From VAZQ01 sp963841705 (GTDB lineage: Bacteria > Pseudomonadota > Alphaproteobacteria > Rhizobiales > Xanthobacteraceae): a stretch of 64,000 nt of DNA. Both the position numbers and the translations under genes were made by a program. Location of the stretch: NCBI GenBank assembly GCA_963841705.1, contig CAWJDY010000027.1:1-64000 (forward strand), written 5' to 3'. This document shows positions 8,566 through 16,873 of the stretch, in pieces. How positions within the stretch are numbered: position 1 is the stretch's first letter; every line of letters starts with the position of its first letter. The notes beneath the pieces were generated by a model, which was given only the letters and a program-made list of their open reading frames with translations, was not told the DNA's origin and ran no database searches.

Positions 8566-9204
8566 ATGAGTGGCGCAACCGTCGTCTTGGAGCCTGGGGT
8601 GCCTGTCACCCTTCCGCCAAGTGGAAACATAAGTTTCGAGATCGAATCCGGCCAGCGGGTGCGCCTGACCCAGCCCGAGGGAGAGCAGGTCGCGGATTTC
8701 ATCTCCTTCAATCGGGACGATGTCCGCGAGCTGCTCAGCATGCATTCGAGCAGGGCAGTTAATTTGAGCTGGAAATTCACCGCGCCGCATACGCTCTACA
8801 CCAATCGCACGCGCGAGATGTGGCAAATCGAAGAAGACCGCACCGGCGAGAACTATTGCGGCGGCGGTTATTGCAGCGAGCACCTGAACGTCGCACGCTA
8901 CGGCGCGGCTGCGAAAGGTGCCCCGAATTGCCAGTCGAACCTGGAGACGGCAATCCGCGGATATGGCATGGACCGCTGGAGCTTCAATACCGATGCCTGC
9001 TTCAACATCTTCATGACCGTGGCGTACGACGCCGACGGGCGATGGGAGATCCGCGCCCCCAAGGGCAAGGCCGGGGACTTCATCGTCATGCGCGCGCTCA
9101 TGCCGCAGATCGTCGCCATCTCGAACTGCCCGGTCCTGTTCAATGCCTGCAACAATTTTCGCCTCAAGCCGCTCACCCTGGAGATCTTGACGGGCGTCAG
9201 ATGA
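8566..9204 (+). CDS. DUF1989 (urea carboxylase-associated) family protein
   Basis: This 212-residue protein matches the DUF1989 family, often annotated urea carboxylase-associated protein. Members accompany carboxyguanidine/urea, allophanate or aminomethyltransferase genes, and some act in guanidine or carboxyguanidine deimination. Features include EQVADFISFN near residue 40, LYTNRTREMWQI near 80, a cysteine-rich metal-type segment GENYCGGGYCSEHLN near 97, and the C-terminal PLTLEI. The start at 8566 was chosen because the longer frame overlaps the divergent large-subunit start. It ends 8 bases inside the convergent glutamine synthetase homologue. Its position between a molybdenum hydroxylase and a glutamine synthetase homologue supports a role in organic nitrogen use; the substrate is unknown. 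Confidence 0.85.
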   Translation: MSGATVVLEPGVPVTLPPSGNISFEIESGQRVRLTQPEGEQVADFISFNRDDVRELLSMHSSRAVNLSWKFTAPHTLYTNRTREMWQIEEDRTGENYCGGGYCSEHLNVARYGAAAKGAPNCQSNLETAIRGYGMDRWSFNTDACFNIFMTVAYDADGRWEIRAPKGKAGDFIVMRALMPQIVAISNCPVLFNACNNFRLKPLTLEILTGVR

Positions 9205-10576
9205 ATTCCATCATCGCGGCTCGTTCCTCGTCCGATACCTTGTAGAAATCGCGTTCCCACTCCCTGGTCTTTTGCCGCAGGTAGATGTCGCGGAATTCCG
9301 CGCCGAAGGTTTCGACAATCAGAGGATCGGAGCGGAAGGCATCGAGCGCCTCGATCAGGGTCCGCGGCAACCGCTCGGGCATTGTTTCCCAGCTCTTGGC
9401 GCGCCCTTCCACCAGGGCATAGAGATTGTCATTCCACGGCGCGCCCGGATCGGCAGCGCGGGTCATTCCGTCCATGCCGGCAGCGAAAGAAAACGCAGCG
9501 GTCAAATAGAAGTTCGTGCTCATATCGGGAGCCCGATTCTCCACGCAATAGCGGTTCATCGGCAGCCGCAACATGGCTGAACGATTGTTGCGTCCATAGC
9601 AGCGGAGCACCGGAGCCCATGACATGTCGGCCATCTCGCCCTGTGCCAGCAGCCCTTTGTATGAGTTGAAGGTCGGGCACGACAAAGCGGTGAGCGCCGG
9701 CGCGTGGGCAAGCAGCCCGGCGGTGAAGTGAAAGGCGACATCCGGAAACCCGATATTGTACCGCTTGCCGTATTCGCCCACCGGGGAATGAGCCGGATCG
9801 AACAGGTTCGCTTTGGCCTTTGCATCGGCGAGCGACATGTTGAAATGCGCGCCCGAGCGAAATTCCGTGCTGAACGGCTTGGGCATGAAGCTCGCGATCG
9901 CGCCCAGCGAGCGTGCAACCTGTTTGGCCATGATGCGCATGAAGATCAGACGGTCGCAGAGCGTGAGGGCGTCGCCGTAGGCAAAATCAAATTCGTACTG
10001 ACCCCGCCCTCCTTCCTGGTCGAAGGAATACACGCCCCAGCCCAGCTCGCGCATGTGCTCGACCATGGGATGCAGGAACGAGATCGATTGCAGCGTCTGA
10101 TCGACATCGTAGGCAGGACAGATGCCTTGATAGGTGCTCTCTGCGATGGGTGTGTAGTGCCCGTTGGTCTTGCGAAATACGTAGAGCTCGGTCTCTACCC
10201 CGATGTTGAACGTGTATTGCTTTGCCTTGGCGAGAACGCGCTTGAGCATGACGCGAGAGCAGTTCGCATAGGGCTCGTCGTGGTAATAAAGGTCGCTCGC
10301 AAACCAGGCGAAGCGCTTGTCCCAGGGCAGGACCATCATGCTCGCGAGATCCGGCACGGCCGCGCACTCGTCCTCCTGCGGCCCCACAAGCCCCATTCCT
10401 TCCATGGCGCCGACGGTGAAGAGCTCGGAGCCTGACGCCATCTTCTCAAAGCTTGCGATCGGGACGGTCTTCGCCTTCGCTACCCCATGGATGTCGACAT
10501 AGGTTGCAAGGCAATATTCCACGCCTCTGCCGATCAGCTCGCGTTTCATCTCCGCAATCAATTTTGCATCGGTCAC
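9197..10576 (-). CDS. Type III glutamate-ammonia ligase family (GlnT/GmaS-like)
   Basis: This 459-residue protein is a glutamine synthetase fold enzyme of the type III group, which includes GlnT and the gamma-glutamylmethylamide synthetase GmaS. It shows the beta-grasp region YVDIHGVAKAKTVP near 26, GVETELYVFRK near 140 carrying metal-binding Glu, QGGRGQYEFDF-type residues (DQEGGRGQYEFDFAYGDAL) near 200, MPKPFSTEFRSGAHFNMSL near 235 with the ATP-site His, and NRSAMLRLP near 330 with the glutamate-binding Arg. Such enzymes ligate glutamate to ammonia, methylamine, ethanolamine or polyamines. Next to a Rieske oxygenase (possible N-demethylase) and a creatininase-family hydrolase, amine assimilation is plausible, but this is inference. 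Confidence 0.9.
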   Translation of the reverse strand: MTDAKLIAEMKRELIGRGVEYCLATYVDIHGVAKAKTVPIASFEKMASGSELFTVGAMEGMGLVGPQEDECAAVPDLASMMVLPWDKRFAWFASDLYYHDEPYANCSRVMLKRVLAKAKQYTFNIGVETELYVFRKTNGHYTPIAESTYQGICPAYDVDQTLQSISFLHPMVEHMRELGWGVYSFDQEGGRGQYEFDFAYGDALTLCDRLIFMRIMAKQVARSLGAIASFMPKPFSTEFRSGAHFNMSLADAKAKANLFDPAHSPVGEYGKRYNIGFPDVAFHFTAGLLAHAPALTALSCPTFNSYKGLLAQGEMADMSWAPVLRCYGRNNRSAMLRLPMNRYCVENRAPDMSTNFYLTAAFSFAAGMDGMTRAADPGAPWNDNLYALVEGRAKSWETMPERLPRTLIEALDAFRSDPLIVETFGAEFRDIYLRQKTREWERDFYKVSDEERAAMMEFI

Positions 10577-10666
10577 GAAAGTCTCCTTCAGGGAAAAACA
10601 AGTCGGCGCTGTTCACACCTCATGCCGTGGCCTTGTGCCGGGCATTCAGGTTTCTGGTGTGTCGGG

Positions 10667-10703
10667 AAGACATGGATGGCCGGAACAAGCCCGGCCATGA
10701 CGA
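10667..10703. repeat. Short palindromic intergenic repeat copy
   Basis: The core GGCCGGAACAAGCCCGGCC forms a GC-rich hairpin and is preceded by AAGACATGGAT. Related cores lie at 20747 and 42124 in this window. It lies between the glutamine synthetase homologue and the 3' end of the Rieske gene. It fits the REP-like repeats common in this bacterial group and may act as a weak transcript end. Confidence 0.6.
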
Positions 10704-10747
10704 CCGAGGACGTTACCGGCCGAGGGGCACGCCATGCGCGCTGTCTC

Positions 10748-11905
10748 TCATTCTGCCGCGGTCCGCTGGAGTATCGACCGCGGCCCTACGACACGATCGA
10801 GGATCCAGTTGTCAATCGTATGCACCAGAGGCTCCATGTTGGAAAAGCGTCCGGCACAGCTGAACGGATTGGAAAGCCCCTGTAGCTGCAGCTCGGAGAT
10901 GCCATTGTCTTCACTAATGACGAGGTCGAAGCGCTTGTGATAGTTGGGAACGATCTGCTCAAAATCCGGGCGTTCGACCGAGGCTCTGGGGAAGCAGAAG
11001 CCGGCGGAATATTGCACTAGGTGGGGGCCGTCGGGGGCCATCTGCTTGAACCACATGCAATCAAGATCAGCTCCGATCACGCTGCAAGGATAAATCAGAA
11101 TGTACTGCGCGCCTTCCGCGGCAGGCCCGCGCAGGGTGGCGATGCGGTCGAGCGCGGCGTCTCCGCCCAGGGTCGCGCGCGAGGCGGTGGTTCGCGATTG
11201 CAGCAGTACATAGTTTGCCGGCGCGCCATCGATCGGATTCCATTGCGCCTTTACCCCACCAATGGTTTGCTGATGCACCGTGGGCAGGTGAAAGTTCTCC
11301 AGCGAATTCTCGATGTAGCTCTTCCAATTGGTCCGGACCGTCAACTCCTTGCGCCTGACCGTAACCATGTTCTCGAATTCGTAGGATGCCGTAAACGTGT
11401 CGATGTCGCCGAGGTACTCCTTAAGGCTCACGCATTCCGGATCCAGATTGACAAACAGGAAGCCGGACCAGGTGTCGAGCCTGACCTGCGTTAGTCCAAA
11501 CCGCGAGGGGTCGAAATTGCGCGTCTCCTGCATGCCGTTTGCGGCCCGCAAGTCCCCGGCAGTGGAATAGAGCCAGCTGTGGTATGGGCAGCGGATGGCT
11601 TTGCAATTGCCTTCTCCGTCCAACAGCTTCGCGCCGCGATGGCGGCATGAATTGATGAAGGCGCGAAGGCGTCCATCTTCGCCGCGGATGACGATCAAGG
11701 ATACGCCGACGAGGGATCTCGTGAAATAATCGCCGGGATTCTTCAGGTATTCGGTCCGCCCGATCAGGTTCCAGCATTTGTGAAAGATGTTGGATACCTC
11801 GCGTTCATAGAACTCATGCGACGTGTAGCAGACGGGGGGCAGCGTTTCCGCTTCCAGCAACGGCTTGCGGACCCCGGTGTAGGTATGTGGATCGAATAAA
11901 TTCAT
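10748..11905 (-). CDS. Rieske non-heme iron oxygenase, alpha subunit
   Basis: This 385-residue protein is the catalytic subunit of an aromatic-ring-hydroxylating or N-demethylating oxygenase. The Rieske [2Fe-2S] ligands are in CRHRGAKLL and CPYHSWLY (residues about 84-110). The mononuclear iron site is in IENSLENFHLPTVHQ near 200. A frame reaches 12250, but the ATG at 11905 (MNLFDPHTY) has GGAG just upstream and gives a normal family length; an ATG at 11950 is the other candidate. No beta subunit or reductase lies nearby, so it likely belongs to the alpha-only class (as in betaine, carnitine or stachydrine demethylases) and uses an unlinked reductase. It diverges from the creatininase gene at 12048. 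Confidence 0.92.
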   Translation of the reverse strand: MNLFDPHTYTGVRKPLLEAETLPPVCYTSHEFYEREVSNIFHKCWNLIGRTEYLKNPGDYFTRSLVGVSLIVIRGEDGRLRAFINSCRHRGAKLLDGEGNCKAIRCPYHSWLYSTAGDLRAANGMQETRNFDPSRFGLTQVRLDTWSGFLFVNLDPECVSLKEYLGDIDTFTASYEFENMVTVRRKELTVRTNWKSYIENSLENFHLPTVHQQTIGGVKAQWNPIDGAPANYVLLQSRTTASRATLGGDAALDRIATLRGPAAEGAQYILIYPCSVIGADLDCMWFKQMAPDGPHLVQYSAGFCFPRASVERPDFEQIVPNYHKRFDLVISEDNGISELQLQGLSNPFSCAGRFSNMEPLVHTIDNWILDRVVGPRSILQRTAAE

Positions 11906-12047
11906 GGTCTCCAATCTCGCTCCAAGCTGTCCCAAACGTCCGCTTGCCATCCCCGTTTCTTTAATGGATCGATTAAATCTTGTATGCCTTTTGTCCGCCT
12001 GACAAGCGGCTGCGGCTAGGTTGCGCGTGAGGTCTGAAGGAGTGCAC

Positions 12048-12818
12048 ATGGGGGTTCCGCAGCGATGGGAGCTGATGACCAGCCCGGAGATCGCCGATGC
12101 CGTCGGCAAAGGCATGGACCTCGCATTGCTGCCGGTGGGCGCCACCGAGCAGCACGGGCCCCACCTCGCGACAGGATGCGATACGATCTCTCCGGCAGAA
12201 ATCGCCCGGCGTGTCTCCGAACGTACGGGGGTGCTGGTGCTGCCGGCCATCGCTTATGGCATTTCACTTGGGCACACGAGCCGCTGGGCCGGCACGTTGT
12301 CGCTGCATCCGCAAACTCTGACCCAGATGGTGCTGGAGATCGGCCGCTGGGTGATTGCTTCCGGCCTTAGCAGGCTGATCATGCTCAATGGCAACGGACC
12401 CAATGCGCCAGCCCTCGAATGTGCGCGCATCCAGCTTCGCTACGAGTTTCCCCGCTGCCGGTTTCGTGTGCTGTCCCTGTTCGACTGCTCGCAGCGGGTG
12501 CAGCAGCATTATTTTTCCGACGCCGCCGATATTCATGCGAACAGGGGGGAGACGTCGCTGTTGCTGCATGTGTGTCCGGAGGCAGTACGTCGGGACGCGA
12601 TGATCGACGAGGAGGACGTCACGCCCGGCAAGATTTTCTCCTACGACATGCCCTCGACAACGAGGAGCGGAGTCGTCGGCCGGCCAAGCCTGGCATCGCC
12701 GGAGGATGGGGCGCATTTGACGCAGATGCTGGTGGAGGATCTCAGCGCTATCGTGGAGGCGGCCTTGCGCGAAGACTGGCCGCTGGCGGAAAAGGACAGC
12801 GACCCCTCGTCAGGCTAG
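12048..12818 (+). CDS. Creatininase-family amidohydrolase
   Basis: This 256-residue protein belongs to the creatininase (creatinine amidohydrolase) superfamily, metal-dependent hydrolases of cyclic amides and formamide-like bonds. Metal and active-site signatures are LLPVGATEQHGPHLATGCD near residue 28, YGISLGHTSRWAGTLSL near 75, LNGNGPNAPAL near 115, and DIHANRGETSLLLHV near 165 with the conserved Glu. AAGGAG ends 5 bases before the ATG at 12048, which fixes the start over the longer frame. The promoter region is shared with the Rieske gene. The substrate could be creatinine, a lactam or a formamidopyrimidine; family alone does not tell. Confidence 0.92.
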   Translation: MGVPQRWELMTSPEIADAVGKGMDLALLPVGATEQHGPHLATGCDTISPAEIARRVSERTGVLVLPAIAYGISLGHTSRWAGTLSLHPQTLTQMVLEIGRWVIASGLSRLIMLNGNGPNAPALECARIQLRYEFPRCRFRVLSLFDCSQRVQQHYFSDAADIHANRGETSLLLHVCPEAVRRDAMIDEEDVTPGKIFSYDMPSTTRSGVVGRPSLASPEDGAHLTQMLVEDLSAIVEAALREDWPLAEKDSDPSSG

Positions 12819-12967
12819 CAGGACGATTGTTTTTTTGCTCGTGGACTTGGTGCTAGAGTGGTCAGGGTAGAGTTGGCGTATTTCTTGAATGCCGACGTTG
12901 CGCGGGGTTTTGCACGGGCTTGCGATCTCGTTGGATGAAGTGAAGCTCTCACCTCATGGAGGGTAAT

Positions 12968-14074
12968 ATGCATAAAAAGCGCGCGAGCAGGTTGACCCGC
13001 CGGCATTTGCTGGCTGGATCCGCGGCGGCCGCCGCGGCGCAATTGCCGTTGCCCGCGATCACGCAGGGCGCAACCTCTATCAAGATGACCCTGCCTTGGT
13101 TGCCGCAAGGCTCCCAGTTGTTTCCGTTCGTGGCGAGAAACCGGGGTTTCTGGCAGCGGCGCGGGCTCAATGTCGAGATCGCCCGAGGTTTCGGCTCCGC
13201 TGCAGCCATTCAGACCATCACGCAGCACCAGGTGCAGACCGGCATCATCGCCGCGCCCTCGATCATCGTGGGAGCAGCGCAAGGCCTCGACACCCGCGTG
13301 GTCGGGATCGACGGCTATGATTCTACCATGGGATTCCTTGTGCTCGCAGAGTCTCCGATCAAATCGATGAAGGATCTGGAAGGCCGCAAGCTGGGCTCGA
13401 CGTTGCAATCGGCGGAGGTGCCCTTCATCGATCATGTGCTGACGCTTTCCGGCGCCGACCCCAGCAAGGTCGCCCGCGTCGGGCTGCAGGCCAATGTGCT
13501 GGAAACCTCGCTGATGAGCAAACAGGTCGATGCGATATCCGTGTTTGCGACCTCGAACATGCCGAGCCTGCTTACCCAAGGTGTTGCGTTCAGGTTCTTT
13601 CCGTATGCCGACGTCGGGATCCGTATCTACTCCAATTGCCTGACCACTACTCCGGATTATCTCAAGGACAACAATCCGGTCGTCGAGGCCTGGGTGGACG
13701 GCATGCATGAAGGTTTGAAATATTCCATGCTCAATTTCGAGGAGGCCGTGGACATATTCGTGAGCGAGGTACCGGAAGTGAAGATGTCATCGACGGGAAG
13801 AAAGCACACGCGCTTCGGCGCCGGCCTGTTCCTGGCCGCGCTGTTGACGCCGGAGCTGCGCGATCATGGGCTCGGCTGGGGTGACCTTGCGTCACTCAAT
13901 CAACAGACCGACTTGGTGATGAAATACGCCGTGGCACCGAACAGCAAGAGACCCGAGGTCGAGACCATCTTCAGCAACGCCATGGCCGGGAAGCAGAAGC
14001 TCACTCCGGCCGAATGGGAAACCGCACGTAAGTCGGCAGCCGAGTTTGCTCCCTATATCGGCGTCAAGCTCTGA
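12968..14074 (+). CDS. ABC transporter substrate-binding protein (NMT1/SsuA-like)
   Basis: This 368-residue protein is the periplasmic receptor of an importer in the NMT1/THI5/SsuA/TauA group, which binds sulfonates, nitrate, pyrimidine precursors or aromatic acids. The N-terminus has a twin-arginine signal (RLTRRHLLAGSAAAAAAQLPL). The mature part begins KMTLPWLPQGSQLFPF and has the MKDLEGRKLGSTL segment near 135 typical of the family. GGAGGG precedes the ATG at 12968 by four bases, so this start is preferred over 12956. ATPase and permease genes follow directly. The ligand is unknown. Confidence 0.92.
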   Translation: MHKKRASRLTRRHLLAGSAAAAAAQLPLPAITQGATSIKMTLPWLPQGSQLFPFVARNRGFWQRRGLNVEIARGFGSAAAIQTITQHQVQTGIIAAPSIIVGAAQGLDTRVVGIDGYDSTMGFLVLAESPIKSMKDLEGRKLGSTLQSAEVPFIDHVLTLSGADPSKVARVGLQANVLETSLMSKQVDAISVFATSNMPSLLTQGVAFRFFPYADVGIRIYSNCLTTTPDYLKDNNPVVEAWVDGMHEGLKYSMLNFEEAVDIFVSEVPEVKMSSTGRKHTRFGAGLFLAALLTPELRDHGLGWGDLASLNQQTDLVMKYAVAPNSKRPEVETIFSNAMAGKQKLTPAEWETARKSAAEFAPYIGVKL

Positions 14075-14093
14075 CCAGGCTTGCCGGTGCGCA

Positions 14094-14927
14094 ATGGCGG
14101 CTCCGAACATGGCGCCGGCAGCCGAAGGCTTTGTTCGCATCTCGCACATCGGCAAGATCTTCGGGCGCGAGACGGACTCCGTCGAGGTGCTGCGCAACGT
14201 CAGCATCAACGTGCCCAGCCGGCAATTTATCTCCATCTTGGGAGCTTCCGGCTGCGGCAAGACGACCTTGCTGATGATGATTGCGGGGCTTGAATCGATC
14301 AGCAGCGGCAACGTCGAGATCGCGGGACAGCAGGTGAAAAGGCCGCGTCGCGATGTCGGCATTATTTTCCAGGATCCGACGCTCTTGCCGTGGAAGACGG
14401 CGCTCGAGAACGTCCTGTTCCCGATCGAGATATTCGGACTTTCGCTTGCGGAGTACCGGCCGCGAGCGCAGGCGCTACTGGAGCTGGTCGCGCTCGGCGA
14501 GTTCATGCACATGCGCCCGCGCCAATTGTCGGGAGGCATGCGCCAGCGCGTCGCGATCTGCCGGGCACTCATTCACGCACCCGCGGTTCTGCTGATGGAC
14601 GAGCCATTCTCGGCGCTCGACGCGATCACTCGCGATGAGCTCAACCTCATGCTGATCGACGTCTGGGAGCGCTATCATCAGACCGCTTTCTTCGTCACCC
14701 ACTCCATACGCGAAGCGGTATTTCTGTCGGACCGTGTAGTCGTGCTCGGCGGATCGCCGGGGCAGGTCGTGGCGGATGTGAGCATCCCCTTCGAACGGCC
14801 GCGTGCTCCTGCGCTTGGGGAGACGCTCGCGTTCAACAAGATTTGCGGCGAGCTGCGCACGGCCATAGCGGACAGCACGGCGACGTCGCGGCGCGAGCGC
14901 GTGGCCGCCTTGAGAGCTCAGGCATGA
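14094..14927 (+). CDS. ABC transporter ATP-binding protein (SsuB/TauB type)
   Basis: This 277-residue ATPase energises the importer. It has Walker A (GASGCGKTTL, near residue 60), the Q-loop (IIFQDPTLLPW), the ABC signature (LSGGMRQRV, near 148), Walker B with D-loop (VLLMDEPFSALD, near 165) and the H-loop (FFVTHSI, near 204). The start at 14094 lies 20 bases after the receptor stop; the Shine-Dalgarno is weak and the start at 14109 is also possible. The stop overlaps the permease start as ATGA. The lineup matches the nitrate/sulfonate/taurine ATPase branch. Confidence 0.95.
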   Translation: MAAPNMAPAAEGFVRISHIGKIFGRETDSVEVLRNVSINVPSRQFISILGASGCGKTTLLMMIAGLESISSGNVEIAGQQVKRPRRDVGIIFQDPTLLPWKTALENVLFPIEIFGLSLAEYRPRAQALLELVALGEFMHMRPRQLSGGMRQRVAICRALIHAPAVLLMDEPFSALDAITRDELNLMLIDVWERYHQTAFFVTHSIREAVFLSDRVVVLGGSPGQVVADVSIPFERPRAPALGETLAFNKICGELRTAIADSTATSRRERVAALRAQA

Positions 14928-15742
14928 GCGAGGAGCTGCTGCTCGGTGAGACGCACGCAGCCAACGTGCGTCGCGAGCACCGTTCCATGCTGGCGCGAGC
15001 GGCGCGCAAAACCGCTTTGCCGGTACTGGCGGCAGCAATCGTCATCGTGGCCTGGGAGATTGGGGTCGATGCGTCGCGGGTCAGCCCTGCCGTTCTTCCG
15101 CCGCCCAGCAGCGTGCTTGCAGCCACTTTTGCCAATCGCGACATCCTGATTGCCAACGCCATTCCGACGACCATCGAGACGATCGCTGGATTCATCTTAT
15201 CGCTTTTTCTCGGTGGCCTTCTCGGCGTGCTGCTTACGTATTTCGCGCTGGTGCGCGATGCGCTCTATCCGAACGTCATCCTCTTTCAGCTCATCCCGAA
15301 AGTCGCAGTTGCTCCGCTGTTCATGCTGTGGCTGGGGATCGGTTGGGAGTCCCGTATCGCAATGGCTCTGTTCATTGCATTTTTCCCGATCGTGATCTCG
15401 ACGGTGAGCGGCCTCAACGCGGCCGATGCCGCCATCCTGCGGCTGTGCGAAAGCCTGGCCGCAAGCCATTCCCAGGTTTTTTTCAAGATCCGGCTCCCCT
15501 ATTCGCTTCCATTCCTGTTCAATGGCATGAAGATCAGCATGACCCTCGCAATCATCGGGGTCATTGTCGGCGAGTTCATCACCTCCCAGCAGGGGCTGGG
15601 ATACATCATCCTGTTTGCTGGATCGCGGCTCGAGACGCCGACCGTGATGGCGGCTCTGCTCGTGCTGTGCACAGTCGGGCTCGCGCTCTATGGGCTTGTT
15701 GCCCTGGTTGAACGCCTCGTGATGACGAAGTACGGGAGCTGA
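14924..15742 (+). CDS. ABC transporter permease (SsuC/TauC type)
   Basis: This 272-residue inner-membrane permease has about six hydrophobic segments, starting at LPVLAAAIVIVAWEIGV (residues about 32-48) and ending at LVLCTVGLALYGLVALVERLV. The cytoplasmic EAA-like loop is LCESLAASHSQVFFKIRLPYS near 185. The ATG overlaps the ATPase stop (ATGA), which excludes the longer frame starting at 14843. It completes a receptor-ATPase-permease operon; the Ldh2-family gene follows 43 bases later and may be co-transcribed. Confidence 0.94.
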   Translation: MSEELLLGETHAANVRREHRSMLARAARKTALPVLAAAIVIVAWEIGVDASRVSPAVLPPPSSVLAATFANRDILIANAIPTTIETIAGFILSLFLGGLLGVLLTYFALVRDALYPNVILFQLIPKVAVAPLFMLWLGIGWESRIAMALFIAFFPIVISTVSGLNAADAAILRLCESLAASHSQVFFKIRLPYSLPFLFNGMKISMTLAIIGVIVGEFITSQQGLGYIILFAGSRLETPTVMAALLVLCTVGLALYGLVALVERLVMTKYGS

Positions 15743-15785
15743 CGGCGCGCACCGCCATGAAACCAATGTGCCGTAAAGGAGCACG

Positions 15786-16844
15786 ATGACAGCAGCGACC
15801 TACGATTACGAGGCGCTATGCGCCTTCGCCACCACTCTCGGCGAAAAAGTTGGATTGCCGCCGGAGCGGGCACGAGCACAGTCCGAAATCCTGCTCGAGG
15901 CGGATCTGATGGGCCACACCACCCATGGATTGGCGTTGCTCCCGGGCCTACTGAAGGGGATCGAGAGCGGCGCGATTCAGGCGATGGGAGAGCCGGATGT
16001 TTTGTCTGATCGTGGATCGACTGTCTTCTGGGAGGCAAAATCACTGCCGGGCACTTGGCTGCTCAGCCACGCGATAAGCGAAGCGAGCACGCGCGTTGCG
16101 ACGCATCCCGTCGTGACCTTCGTCCTACGCAGCATGTCCCACATCGGCGCGCTTGGGGCTTATCTGCGCCAGGCCACCGACCGCGGTCTCATGATCACCA
16201 TCATGAATTCCGATCCGGGCATGCGGACGGTGGCGCCCGCTGGAGCAGCCGAAGGGCAGCTCGCGCCCAATCCGCTGGCATTCGGTTATCCGACCGATGG
16301 CGACCCTGTCCTGATCGACATCAGCACGTCTTGCGTTGCCAACGGCTGGGTCAGACGCTGGAGCGCGGAGGGGCGACGGCTGCCCGGCAAATGGCTGCAG
16401 GACTCCCACGGCAATGTCACCGACGAAGCCGCGATCCTCTTTGGCACCCCGCCCGGCACAATGTTGCCACTGGGCGGGCTCGAGCTTGGGCACAAGGGTT
16501 TTGCGCTGGGACTGATGGTCGATGCATTCACGACCGGCCTTGTCGGTGCAGGGCGCGCGGCAACATTAGCGAGCCCGGGCACGCCGGTATTTCTTCAGCT
16601 CATTGATCCCCAGGCTTTCGGGGGAGAGGAAGCCTTCAAGCGAGAGGCAGGCTTTCTGGCAAAAGCGTGCCGCAGCAGCAGGGCCCGGCCGGGGGTTGCC
16701 GGCGTGAGAATGCCCGGTGACGCGGCTCTCGCCCGGCGGCGCACGCAACTGGAGAAAGGAATAGAGCTCTATCCCTCGATCATGCCGGACTTGATGCCGT
16801 GGGCCGATAAATTGAAGATAACCCAGCCCGTGCCGAGGGGGTGA
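15786..16844 (+). CDS. Ldh2/MDH2-family NAD(P)-dependent oxidoreductase
   Basis: This 352-residue protein belongs to the malate/L-lactate dehydrogenase family with the unusual Ldh2 fold, whose members reduce 2-oxoacids or ureidoglycolate-type substrates and cyclic imines. Signatures are EADLMGHTTHGLALLPG near residue 40, SMSHIGALGAYLRQATDRG near 118, and NPLAFGYPTDGDPVLIDIST near 162. AAAGGAG precedes the ATG. Because members include ureidoglycolate dehydrogenase and delta-1-piperideine-2-carboxylate reductase, a role in nitrogen-compound use fits the neighbours. The stop is followed after 29 bases by the convergent exporter gene. Confidence 0.9.
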   Translation: MTAATYDYEALCAFATTLGEKVGLPPERARAQSEILLEADLMGHTTHGLALLPGLLKGIESGAIQAMGEPDVLSDRGSTVFWEAKSLPGTWLLSHAISEASTRVATHPVVTFVLRSMSHIGALGAYLRQATDRGLMITIMNSDPGMRTVAPAGAAEGQLAPNPLAFGYPTDGDPVLIDISTSCVANGWVRRWSAEGRRLPGKWLQDSHGNVTDEAAILFGTPPGTMLPLGGLELGHKGFALGLMVDAFTTGLVGAGRAATLASPGTPVFLQLIDPQAFGGEEAFKREAGFLAKACRSSRARPGVAGVRMPGDAALARRRTQLEKGIELYPSIMPDLMPWADKLKITQPVPRG

Positions 16845-16873
16845 GACCACTCCGTAATCAGCAGCCCAATGGG

